From Clostridia bacterium (GTDB taxonomy: Bacteria > Bacillota > Clostridia > UMGS1810), in the NCBI GenBank assembly GCA_016293435.1, contig JAEDEG010000057.1:1-15906 (forward strand): a DNA stretch of 15,906 nt, written 5' to 3'. Positions 5,919 through 12,948 of this stretch are shown here, piece after piece (within the stretch, counting starts at the first letter, position 1; each line of letters begins with the position of its first letter). The notes beneath the pieces were generated by a model that saw only the letters and a program-made list of their open reading frames with translations, did no database searches and had not been told where the DNA came from. A program made the translations under genes and the position numbers.

Positions 5919-6905
5919 CTATTTATGTTTTTGTATGTATTTAAATATCAACTTTGACAAATCTTTTATACTATCATCTAGTTCTTTAGCTGTGTTCTTA
6001 TGATCAATTAATCCGGAATCTGATGATTTTTTAATACAACATTTTTTAGTATTTAAAGATAATCCATACTCTTTCAATATAGAAGAATACTCATTTCTTA
6101 TTTCATTATAAGTATCACCCAAATACATCAGAGATTTATCAGAAGCTATTAAAATATACAAATCATCTACATATCTAACCATACGGAAAGATGAAACATC
6201 AGAGACTTTTGTTTTCAAAAACTCATATAGTTTTGAATCTACATCATCTAAATATACAATTGTTGACAAATATGACGAAGCGACACTATTTTCTATCAAA
6301 GGAAACCTACCGTCTCCACAATACGAAAGTAGTTCCTTATAAATTTGAAGTTGAGTTTGAGAAAACTTAACTTCAGTATCATTACATACGTTATCAATTT
6401 GAGCTATCAGCTTATCTATATTAATGTTTGAAAAAAAGTTGGTAACATCTGTTTTAATAAAATATTGATATTCATCAATGCACGAATTTAATTCCTTGAA
6501 AAAATCATCATAATCTTGCTTATACTTTGGGCGCATAAACTCATAATTACCTGCGTAATAAACCGAAATATCCCGTGGTCTTATAGGAACATACTCATTA
6601 AATATTTATTTTCCAACTGATTGCAATACTAGATATAAAATGGGTGAAATTAGCGAGGAATTTCTAAAACTCCCGTCGCTTTTTTGTAAATAATTCTCAG
6701 ATTGTTGCATAGCATCGGGAAAGAATACAAATGATGATGTTTTTATATATCGCTCATAAAAATCTTGACTCGATATATATTCCTTATCATCTGCAGTTAC
6801 TTTAGTAAAGGGAAACCATTGTAAGTATGCTTTTGCAGAAAGATTATTTAATGAAAAATACATTTTACAAATATTTAACCACGTTTCATAGCTTATACCT
6901 AACAA
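5919..6905 (-). pseudogene. Reverse transcriptase (Abi/defence-type) interrupted by one in-frame TAA
   Basis: Two pieces lie in the same frame. The first starts at a TTG (6905-6903) with a GGAGG site 7 bases upstream and runs 99 codons to TAA at 6608-6606. The second continues without another stop to TAG at 5921-5919. Ignoring the TAA gives 328 codons. Reverse transcriptase motifs include motif A TDVTNFF (aspartate about codon 153), SVASSYLSTIVYLDDVD, and the catalytic YVDDLYIL (codons 245-252, bases 6173-6150), followed by a GLSLNTKKC motif. The N-terminal segment with FFPDAMQQSENYLQKSDGSFR and VYYAGNYE resembles, from memory, AbiA-like abortive-infection reverse transcriptases, but those are about 600 residues, so the C-terminal half seems lost. 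No maturase domain or retron RNA is visible. The gene begins 38 bases after fic and may share its transcript. Confidence 0.75.
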
Positions 6906-6943
6906 TAGAATCCCTCCTTTTCAAAATGTAATTATTTTATAAT

Positions 6944-7540
6944 TTAATCCACACAAGTTTCAAGTATCCTAATCAACACCTTATAATTATCAACCGACAA
7001 TATTGATGCTTCTAAGAGTTCTTCTTTATCTACATTTCCCCAATTCAAGTCATATCCCATACGTTTTGCCATAAGACGAATAAACTCACGGATAGAACGA
7101 CCATTGCCTTCTCTGAAGGGATGTATAATGTTGAGTTCCGCCATCACATATGCTAAATTATCAAAAACCTTTTCTTCATCAGTTTCCTTTAGCATATTTT
7201 TCTCTTTTATTTTTGCAAACACTTTATCGAGCTCTCTATCAATCAAATTCGGAGGATAAAACATTGTATCAGCTTTACTGATTTGCTCTCGTCTGATTTT
7301 TCCGGCAAACGAATAAATATCTTCAAAAATAAACTTGTGTATATTCATAAGATGTGCTTTTGAAAAGTTACCCTTTATCGGATTTTTCAAAAGTTCCATT
7401 TGTTTAATAAGTGTAATTTCTTCTTCAGCGGTTTTGAGAAGTTTATTATCTCTTATATTTAGTTTGTTTTTCAACACATTACTATCGGGATAGCAATATA
7501 TCGATTGGGTAGTCGTATAAACATCATATTTTGAAAACAT
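6944..7540 (-). CDS. fic: Fic/DOC-family toxin (probable AMP transferase)
   Basis: 198 residues with the complete catalytic loop HPFREGNGRSIREF starting at H140, matching HPFx(D/E)GNGRxxR: the histidine is the catalytic base, the acidic residue binds Mg and GNGR holds the nucleotide phosphates. The beta-hairpin flap that positions the target is visible as SFAGKIRREQISKADTMFYP (about 77-96). Fic toxins transfer AMP, or rarely other nucleotides, to hydroxyl groups of targets such as topoisomerases. No inhibitory (S/T)xxxE(G/N) helix is obvious at either end of this protein, so it should depend on a separate antitoxin, which is the gene immediately upstream, 2 bases away. AAGGTG at the end of that gene is the ribosome binding site. 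The frame is intact and of normal length, unlike most genes in this region. Confidence 0.93.
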   Translation of the reverse strand: MFSKYDVYTTTQSIYCYPDSNVLKNKLNIRDNKLLKTAEEEITLIKQMELLKNPIKGNFSKAHLMNIHKFIFEDIYSFAGKIRREQISKADTMFYPPNLIDRELDKVFAKIKEKNMLKETDEEKVFDNLAYVMAELNIIHPFREGNGRSIREFIRLMAKRMGYDLNWGNVDKEELLEASILSVDNYKVLIRILETCVD

Positions 7541-7542
7541 AA

Positions 7543-7914
7543 TTACACCTTCTGTATATATTTAAGCTTCAATTCTTCGATTACATCAGTATAGCTTACT
7601 TTGCCACTATCAATTCTTTTGAGGTTTTTAATGCTTTCCTCACTAACTGTCATACTTTCAACAGCAAATGTTCCTTTTAGATTTTTTAAATTGCTTTCAA
7701 AATCGTTAGATGCCATATCTGTTTTATTTCTCCAATCGGTATATTTCCCTGATTTAATTCTCGCATCAGCAGGTTTCTCTGCATCTTTTGGTAAAAGCCA
7801 AGCGCCTGCAATTTTCTTTGCGCCAATAATTCTGCCCTCATTACACAAAACTGTAATTCTTCTTACAGAAATTCCCCACATTAAACTCGCTTCTTTTATT
7901 GTTAGTATATCCAT
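7543..7914 (-). CDS. HTH-fused VbhA-like antitoxin of the Fic toxin
   Basis: 123 residues in two parts. Residues 1-45 form a MerR/excisionase-like winged helix (LTIKEASLMWGISVRRITV, GAWLLPKD) that would bind DNA. The C-terminal part contains TFAVES at 82-87, which fits the (S/T)xxxE(G/N) Fic-inhibitory motif except for S in the last position, followed by SEESIKNLKRIDSGKVSYTD, resembling the VbhA-type antitoxin helices. The glutamate at 86 would enter the Fic ATP pocket and block gamma-phosphate binding. The HTH part probably autoregulates the operon through the palindrome over the promoter (7944-7974). ATG with GAGGTG about 7 bases upstream; the stop is 2 bases from fic. Antitoxin identity is inferred from position, motif and size. 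Confidence 0.8.
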   Translation of the reverse strand: MDILTIKEASLMWGISVRRITVLCNEGRIIGAKKIAGAWLLPKDAEKPADARIKSGKYTDWRNKTDMASNDFESNLKNLKGTFAVESMTVSEESIKNLKRIDSGKVSYTDVIEELKLKYIQKV

Positions 7915-7935
7915 TTCAACACCTCACTTATCTAT

Positions 7936-7964
7936 ATTATATACCACAATTGGAACAATGTCAA
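7936..7964 (-). promoter_or_regulatory. Perfect consensus sigma-A promoter of the antitoxin-fic unit
   Basis: Minus strand reads TTGACA (7964-7959), exactly 17 bases, then TATAAT (7941-7936), an exact consensus. The antitoxin ATG follows about 22 bases after the -10 box, leaving a short leader with a GAGGTG site. Such a strong promoter is usual for toxin-antitoxin loci, where the antitoxin represses it. Confidence 0.9.
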
Positions 7965-7974
7965 TATTTTGTGG
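7944..7974. promoter_or_regulatory. Probable operator palindrome across the fic promoter
   Basis: CCACAA (7944-7949) and TTGTGG (7969-7974) form a perfect inverted repeat whose 19-base interior holds the -35 box. A smaller palindrome, ATTG-GAA-CAAT (7949-7959), lies within the -10/-35 spacer. A dimeric HTH protein bound here would block RNA polymerase; the fused antitoxin is the natural candidate. Confidence 0.5.
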
Positions 7975-8032
7975 GATTTTCTTGTTGTAAAAGTGCTGAA
8001 AAATAAGTAAAACTATTGAAAATTTTATAAAA

Positions 8033-8617
8033 CTATGCTACGTTAGAATTAATAAACTCATACATCAAAAGAATAAATTCTTCACGTGATACAGTTCCAT
8101 CTCCATTAAAACATCTTGTCAAACCCAAACTTGAGCCAAGCATCGCATAACCCGAAGGCCAACCGCCGCGTTCTCTCGCTTCATAATCGTATCCAAGAGC
8201 GGAAACAGCAATTTTAGCAGCTTCATTTTCCGTGATCTGAGCATCAGGATAAAAGTATTCTGATTCACTCAGTACACCAAGGGAACAAAGCATTCCTGCT
8301 GAGCCATATAGCTCACTACTGGAATCTATATCCTTGTATGAAACCGAATCGGTGAATCCTTCTGTATGTAAGTCAAGAAGTTTTGCAGTTGAAACAACAA
8401 ATTCTCCTCTTGTAACTATGTTCGTATCCAGAATATTTACAAATCCCAAAGAATTTAAAAGCCCTTCCTCTTTCAAAAACGAAGCATTGGAATATGCTAT
8501 TGTTTCTTCATTTGAAGTTTCCTTGGCAGATACACTAATCGCAACGCAAGAAATCGTAATAAATGCTGTAAGCATAGATGCCAATAACCTCGTCGTTACA
8601 TGTCTCTTTTTCTTCAT
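8033..8617 (-). CDS. Secreted SLH-domain protein, short and possibly truncated
   Basis: 194 residues. A signal peptide spans residues 1-31: KKKR start, hydrophobic core LLASMLTAFITISCVAISV, cleavage after VSA. The mature part holds S-layer homology units, with the motif endings VTRGEFVVSTAKLL, ITENEAAKIAVSALGY and VSREEFILLMYEF and the alternate GWPSGYAMLGSSLGL. These domains bind secondary cell-wall polysaccharide and anchor proteins to the surface. In Clostridia they usually form one end of much larger proteins; here the chain stops right after the last SLH helix, close to the border of the fic module, so it may be the remaining N-terminal piece of a bigger gene. The ATG has an AAAGGAAGT site. 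It points away from the sensor gene at 8870. Confidence 0.75.
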   Translation of the reverse strand: MKKKRHVTTRLLASMLTAFITISCVAISVSAKETSNEETIAYSNASFLKEEGLLNSLGFVNILDTNIVTRGEFVVSTAKLLDLHTEGFTDSVSYKDIDSSSELYGSAGMLCSLGVLSESEYFYPDAQITENEAAKIAVSALGYDYEARERGGWPSGYAMLGSSLGLTRCFNGDGTVSREEFILLMYEFINSNVA

Positions 8618-8869
8618 AACTTTACTTCCTTTCTGTTCGATGCATATTGCAAGTTTACCATATATTCTAACCGCAAACTATACTACGAATATATTATACA
8701 AAATGCTCGGTGCAAATGGTAGACCCAAAAAAAAGATTTATCCCTCAAAAACTAAGATGTCCTTGTTTTAAGGGGAGTTTTGTGTTAAAATCTATAATGT
8801 AAATTTGGATATTAATCAAATAATTGAGTTACACTTAAATTTAGTATTTTGTTTATTGGAGTAATAGTC

Positions 8870-9442
8870 ATGATAAAATCTTTAAAAAACAAATCGTTAC
8901 TACAAACATTACTTTTAACCTGCTTGGTTTTGTTATTAATAGTAATTTTTAGTTTTGTGGCAACCCACGTTATCAGTTCCCGTATTTTGAACAATCAAGT
9001 ACGCATCAACGAAAAACTGCTATCTCAAAATGTCATTTTTGAAGTTGACAATACATTTGCTGAATTTTCAAACATCCAAACTTTGTTTGAGAATGACACA
9101 AACATATGTGATATACGACACACTGAAGAAGAAATGTTTCTTTCTTTTTCGGAAATTCAATATTTAAATGCAACTATTTCAAAGCAACAAACTGATGGCA
9201 GAAAAGTTTATTTGTATTTTAATGACGAGGACGAAGTTGTCGGTTCCACCGGAACATCAAAAATGTCATCTTTTCTGGAAAAAAATCCACTAAGTTCAGA
9301 AATAAAATACGATATAATGTACAGTACAGAAACATCATATTATCAATGTACAACAAGTTCATACCCCGGATTTTTCTTATATATATCCCCATTGGCTGGT
9401 AGTGAGATACCAGCATCTAATCTTTTTAATTGCTTGTTGTAG
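8870..9442 (+). pseudogene. N-terminal part of a membrane sensor (AraC-type regulator or kinase), cut by IS remnant
   Basis: The start is the ATG at 8870 with TTGGAG upstream; a TTG seven codons earlier is less likely. Residues 8-35 form one membrane span (LLQTLLLTCLVLLLIVIFSF) after a basic KSLKNK segment. An extracytoplasmic region of about 150 residues follows, ending in SSYPGFFLYISPL, which resembles the dCache-like sensor half of clostridial AraC-family membrane regulators (700 or more residues in full). From about 9390-9410 the frame runs antisense through a transposase gene and stops at 9442, so the second membrane span and the whole output domain are missing. The match to AraC-type proteins is by architecture and recollection; a histidine kinase is possible. 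Confidence 0.65.
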
Positions 9443-9576
9443 CGGTTTATGAAATTCTTAATTTGAATCATATTCATTCCTAATTTGTCTGCTATTTCCT
9501 TTCGTGACAATCCTTTTTCACGCAATGCGAGAATTTCCTTTTCATATTCTTTTACATGTCTGTAACTTCTGGACAT
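9397..9576 (-). pseudogene. IS3-family transposase OrfA, N-terminal fragment
   Basis: The frame opens at ATG 9576-9574 with MSRSYRHVKEYEKEILALRE, then GLSRKEIADKLGMNMIQIK, a helix-turn-helix typical of IS3-group OrfA (COG2963-like), and NRYNKQLKRLDAGI. Normal proteins go on to a basic RGRPRK-like segment and then frameshift into OrfB. Here the sequence after about codon 57-60 is only the antisense of the sensor gene, giving a spurious tail that ends at 9343. The AGGAGG ribosome binding site is buried in a perfect hairpin (9584-9620). Confidence 0.8.
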
Positions 9577-9583
9577 AAAAATT

Positions 9584-9620
9584 CCTCCTATGGTAGTTTA
9601 TTTTATTCTACCATAGGAGG
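9584..9620. promoter_or_regulatory. IS leader hairpin that hides the orfA ribosome binding site
   Basis: CCTCCTATGGTAG (9584-9596) and CTACCATAGGAGG (9608-9620) pair perfectly over 13 bp with an 11-base loop. On the minus strand the 3' arm contains the AGGAGG used by orfA, 7 bases before its ATG, so read-through RNA would have this site sequestered. On the plus strand the stem is followed by CTCTTTTTTT and can terminate transcription arriving from the sensor gene. Confidence 0.75.
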
Positions 9621-9702
9621 CTCTTTTTTTCTATTGTCCGTTTTTACTGGACTTGTTCAATGTTTCTGCTATATTATAGTTATCAGAGCGATAATATAAG
9701 GT

Positions 9703-10614
9703 CTAAATTTCACAAACGACTTTAATTTTTACCGAATTCTGCATTGCTTCTTTTAATTCGAGCAGATGCTCATTGGTTTGAGTATAATCCGAGTATGAAA
9801 TGTATTCTTTATCAAGAGACTCATACTTTGAGCCTGCAAGATAATTATATTTTAAAAGTTCTACACATCCAATTCCTTTTCCTAATCCGTTAATTATCTC
9901 TCCGAATTTTTTCATATCTTCATTGGAATCGTTAATTCCGGGGATAAGTGGGATGCGAAGAGTTATGCAGTTATGGACTAAAGAGAGCTTATAGATGTTG
10001 TCAAGGATTAGCTCATTTCCCACACCGGTATAATTACGATGGATACTGCTGTCATGATGTTTGATATCGGCAAAAAAACAATCAGTATACGGGATAACAG
10101 CAGATATATTTTCCCAAGGCACACACATAGCACTTTCTATCGCAGTATTAATTCCACGTTGTGAGCACAATTTGAGAATATCAACAGCAAAATCTACCTG
10201 CAGAAGACATTCACCGCCAGAAAGTGTGATTCCTCCCCCGCTTTCTGCATAATAATGACTATCATTCAATATTATGTCAAAAACCTCACGGGAGGTCATT
10301 TCATCACCGCAAACAGACAGAGCACGTGTAGGACATACATCAGCACAACGCATACATTTGTTGCATAAGTCACGAGTAAAAACTGCAGAAGTTTCTCCTG
10401 CAGAATGACACTTTGAACAGACTGAAATACAATTACCACAGCAAATACACAGGTTCGGATTGTACATAATATCCGGAGAAAACGAATGAGTTTCTGGATT
10501 GTGGCACCATTTACACTTCAAATTACATCCTTTGAAGTATATGACGGTTCTGATTCCAGAACCGTCATGCAACGAACAACGGGATATATTTGAAACAATT
10601 CCGTTTACAGACAT
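9703..10614 (-). CDS. Glycyl radical enzyme activating protein (radical SAM)
   Basis: 303 residues. Near the N-terminus DGSGIRTVIYFKGC leads into the radical SAM motif C30-x3-C34-x2-C37 (CNLKCKWC), which binds the 4Fe-4S cluster that cleaves S-adenosylmethionine. Two extra ferredoxin-type clusters follow: C56-C59-C62-C66 and C84-C87-C90-C94. This insert is typical of activases for glycerol/diol dehydratase-type and related GREs rather than the short PFL activase. GGGITLSGGE (about 125-134) is the GGE-type SAM-binding motif. The enzyme abstracts hydrogen from the glycine of the partner GRE. Its ATG lies inside the last codons of the GRE gene (10-base overlap), which ensures coupled synthesis and identifies that GRE as its target. 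It ends the operon; no clear terminator follows before the IS remnant. Confidence 0.93.
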   Translation of the reverse strand: MSVNGIVSNISRCSLHDGSGIRTVIYFKGCNLKCKWCHNPETHSFSPDIMYNPNLCICCGNCISVCSKCHSAGETSAVFTRDLCNKCMRCADVCPTRALSVCGDEMTSREVFDIILNDSHYYAESGGGITLSGGECLLQVDFAVDILKLCSQRGINTAIESAMCVPWENISAVIPYTDCFFADIKHHDSSIHRNYTGVGNELILDNIYKLSLVHNCITLRIPLIPGINDSNEDMKKFGEIINGLGKGIGCVELLKYNYLAGSKYESLDKEYISYSDYTQTNEHLLELKEAMQNSVKIKVVCEI

Positions 10615-12896
10615 GAGTGCTTCGTCCTTCCAATGATATGATTCTGCAGTTCTTTGTTAAGAAGATTGAATCTCTGGCTAAAACCGGATACTCTAACTGC
10701 AAGATTGTTATATTTTTCCGGATATTTTTGGGCGTCTATGAGCATTTCGGCATCAACAGTGTTAAACTGAACGTTGCTTAGTCCCTTCTTTCCACTCGCA
10801 ACAAGAATATCGGTCAAAGCATCAATGTTTTTGTCACAAAACAGCTTCGGATCGACCTCAACGATCGCGGATGTTGTACCGGGAGTTCTTTTTGTAGGAA
10901 GAGAAGATATGGAATTCATAATTGCTGTAAGCCCATTAAAATCTCTGCCCTGCATCGGAGAAACGCTATATGCAATGGGATCTCCGCACTTTCTGCCGTC
11001 AGGAGATGCGGCACTATGATGTCCGTGATCAATCATCCACAAATAAGTAAATGGCTGAGCATGAAAATTCATACCGTATTTTTTTGATAATTCCTCAAGT
11101 CTGTCACAAGCATAATCTATAATTTCCCGAGCGAGAGAATCTGGTTCCTCAGAATTATTCCCAAATTTTTCCGATTTATTGATGAATTCCATTCTGATGC
11201 GCTCATCAGGAAAATCAGACTCCAATATGCTTTTCAATTGGGAAAGCGAATATTTCTTTTGCTTATAGACAAACTTATTTATAACACAAAGAGAGTCTGC
11301 CAAATTTGGCACTCCGCCAATCATAATCTGATAGTAATCATATAGCGCGCCCTTACAATTAAAGTCTCTTCCCGATTCAAGACAGCCCTCTGTAAGAATT
11401 GATTTGTACGGTTTTGGAGATATGCACCTTTCAAAGAGTTTTTTCACCTGAGAGCAAGTAAGATCCATAATGTTGTCAATCTGGACTTTAACCGCATTTA
11501 AAAAAGATTCAAAACTGTCAAGATTGTCAAGATCACCTGTGTCCTTACCGGGCGAGTAATCGGGATGCCTCATACTTTTCCCTCTGCACAATACATATTC
11601 AATAGCCTTGAGAAAATTTGTCTCGCCGGTTACTGCGTGAGGATTGGATTTGCCAGGGATAACTGTTTCTACACATCCGATCTGTGTATAATTGCATGCA
11701 TCATCCGGAGCTATTCCTGCATTAATCAAAGCCGGAATCATCACATCATCATTGAAAAAGAATGGTACCCCCTTTTGCACATGTCCAACTACCTCAAGTG
11801 CCCTTTTTATAAATTCTTTAGGGGTATTTTTTGAAAAACGCACCGACATACAACGTATAAAATCAAGAGCCTCTGTTGCATCGAGCATCATATACGACAA
11901 ATCGTTTACACAGCATTCACCATCAACATTGTCTCCGCCAACACAGGACTGCTGAACATCGTAGTCACGGTAGAGCTTAATCCATAGACAACAGATTATT
12001 TCAAATGCTTCTTCTTTTGTTATGATCCCCTTTTCAATATCGTGCCTGTAATAAGGGTAAAGTATCTGATCAAGCCTGCCAATAGAATTGGCATTTATAA
12101 TATCTTCCCATGTGTTAATAACATGAGCAAACCACAAAGATTGTACGGCTTCCTTAAAAGAACGGGCAGGATATCTTGGGACATTTGAACACACTTCAAT
12201 AATTGATTTAAGATCATTAGCATCATAATTTTCATCTTGTGAATCAAGAAGTTTTTGAGCTAAATCCGCATATTTTTCACCCATTTTAAGTGCTTCTAAG
12301 CATATTTGCTCGGCACCGCTATATAAATCGTTATTTCCGTTTTTCTTTTTAAATTCTATGATTTTGTTAAGAATCCCTTCAAATCCCAGTTTAACCACTT
12401 GCTCATATCCAAGGACAGTATGATTGGAACTAATTACTCTGCCAAGAGCAGACCATTCTTCCGATGCCTGAATTTCACATTCAGTAAGTCCTGCTGTAGA
12501 TTCGTCACCCAGGTTATATCCATAAAGGAACAGCTCATCACGGTAAAATTTATCGATAGAAAAAAATTTTTCTATATCATCATTGGATATATTGTTCTCT
12601 TTCATTATTTCAATGTCCTCGGGAGTGTTTTGAGGAATATAAAAATCATCGAACTTTCCGTCACCAAAATTAAAACCGGTAATAATTTCGCCCGGAATAA
12701 TAACCGGTGTAAATTTATTAAGAACATTTGAAACGGCAGACGAGACAACTGAGTAAATTCCCTGTTCGTTTTGAGCCGCCAACGCACCACCCAAAGAAAA
12801 ATATACATTCCTCTGAGCACAGTATTTTTTCATATATTTTCTTTTTGAAACAGCTTCATCGCGCAGAGCTGAACATCTGTCACTTAATTTATACAT
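10605..12896 (-). CDS. Glycyl radical enzyme, PFL/diol dehydratase superfamily, substrate unknown
   Basis: 763 residues from the ATG at 12896, which has AAAGGAG upstream; a longer frame to 12989 overlaps the isomerase gene and is not likely. The active-site cysteine is C408 in QIGCVE with E410, and the radical-bearing glycine is G738 in VRVSGFSQRF. H159 in SNHTVLGY occupies the place of the catalytic histidine region of dehydratase-type GREs, and NSIGRLDQILYPYY (270-283) is a typical core segment. Where glycerol dehydratase has GCVEP and an aspartate 14 residues after the cysteine, this protein has GCVET and, by a gap-free count, valine, so it may not be a standard diol dehydratase. Genome context (GH78, RpiB-like isomerase) suggests a sugar-derived substrate. 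No microcompartment shell genes are seen. Cytoplasmic and oxygen-sensitive, consistent with an anaerobe. Confidence 0.9.
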   Translation of the reverse strand: MYKLSDRCSALRDEAVSKRKYMKKYCAQRNVYFSLGGALAAQNEQGIYSVVSSAVSNVLNKFTPVIIPGEIITGFNFGDGKFDDFYIPQNTPEDIEIMKENNISNDDIEKFFSIDKFYRDELFLYGYNLGDESTAGLTECEIQASEEWSALGRVISSNHTVLGYEQVVKLGFEGILNKIIEFKKKNGNNDLYSGAEQICLEALKMGEKYADLAQKLLDSQDENYDANDLKSIIEVCSNVPRYPARSFKEAVQSLWFAHVINTWEDIINANSIGRLDQILYPYYRHDIEKGIITKEEAFEIICCLWIKLYRDYDVQQSCVGGDNVDGECCVNDLSYMMLDATEALDFIRCMSVRFSKNTPKEFIKRALEVVGHVQKGVPFFFNDDVMIPALINAGIAPDDACNYTQIGCVETVIPGKSNPHAVTGETNFLKAIEYVLCRGKSMRHPDYSPGKDTGDLDNLDSFESFLNAVKVQIDNIMDLTCSQVKKLFERCISPKPYKSILTEGCLESGRDFNCKGALYDYYQIMIGGVPNLADSLCVINKFVYKQKKYSLSQLKSILESDFPDERIRMEFINKSEKFGNNSEEPDSLAREIIDYACDRLEELSKKYGMNFHAQPFTYLWMIDHGHHSAASPDGRKCGDPIAYSVSPMQGRDFNGLTAIMNSISSLPTKRTPGTTSAIVEVDPKLFCDKNIDALTDILVASGKKGLSNVQFNTVDAEMLIDAQKYPEKYNNLAVRVSGFSQRFNLLNKELQNHIIGRTKHSCL

Positions 12897-12948
12897 GGTA
12901 TTTTTTCTCCTTTCATAATAGAATTGACTCTCTTCTACGTTATTGCAC

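Larger units (their letters stand above)
9390..9659 (-). mobile_element. Remnant of an IS3-like insertion sequence (5' end only)
   Basis: About 270 bases comprise the upstream terminus, a leader hairpin and the first about 60 codons of orfA. The terminus probably begins at 9659 with TGAACAAGTCCAGTAAAA on the minus strand, which starts with TG and looks like an IS150-group terminal repeat. The other terminus, orfB and the transposase catalytic domain are absent. The inner breakpoint falls in the sensor gene at about 9390-9411. Confidence 0.65.

Noticed and set aside
5350..6905. Retron made of the reverse transcriptase and the palindrome cluster
   Set aside because: The cluster lies downstream of the reverse transcriptase beyond a terminator and an opposite-strand integrase fragment; retron RNA is normally upstream, and the protein motifs are Abi-like rather than retron-like.
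5919..6905. Group II intron reverse transcriptase
   Set aside because: No maturase or endonuclease domain follows the palm, and no domain V/VI-like RNA hairpin was seen downstream.
8753..8762. TAAGATGTCC shared with the arm of the large stem at 5354-5363
   Set aside because: A 10-base match without flanking similarity or pairing is expected by chance in a window this size.
8776..8798. Promoter for the sensor gene with TATAAT at 8793-8798
   Set aside because: The -10 box is good but there is no acceptable -35 hexamer at 16-18 bases and no extended -10.
9660..9702. Terminator of the GRE operon
   Set aside because: An AT-rich imperfect inverted repeat exists after the activase stop, but it has no stable GC stem and no T run.
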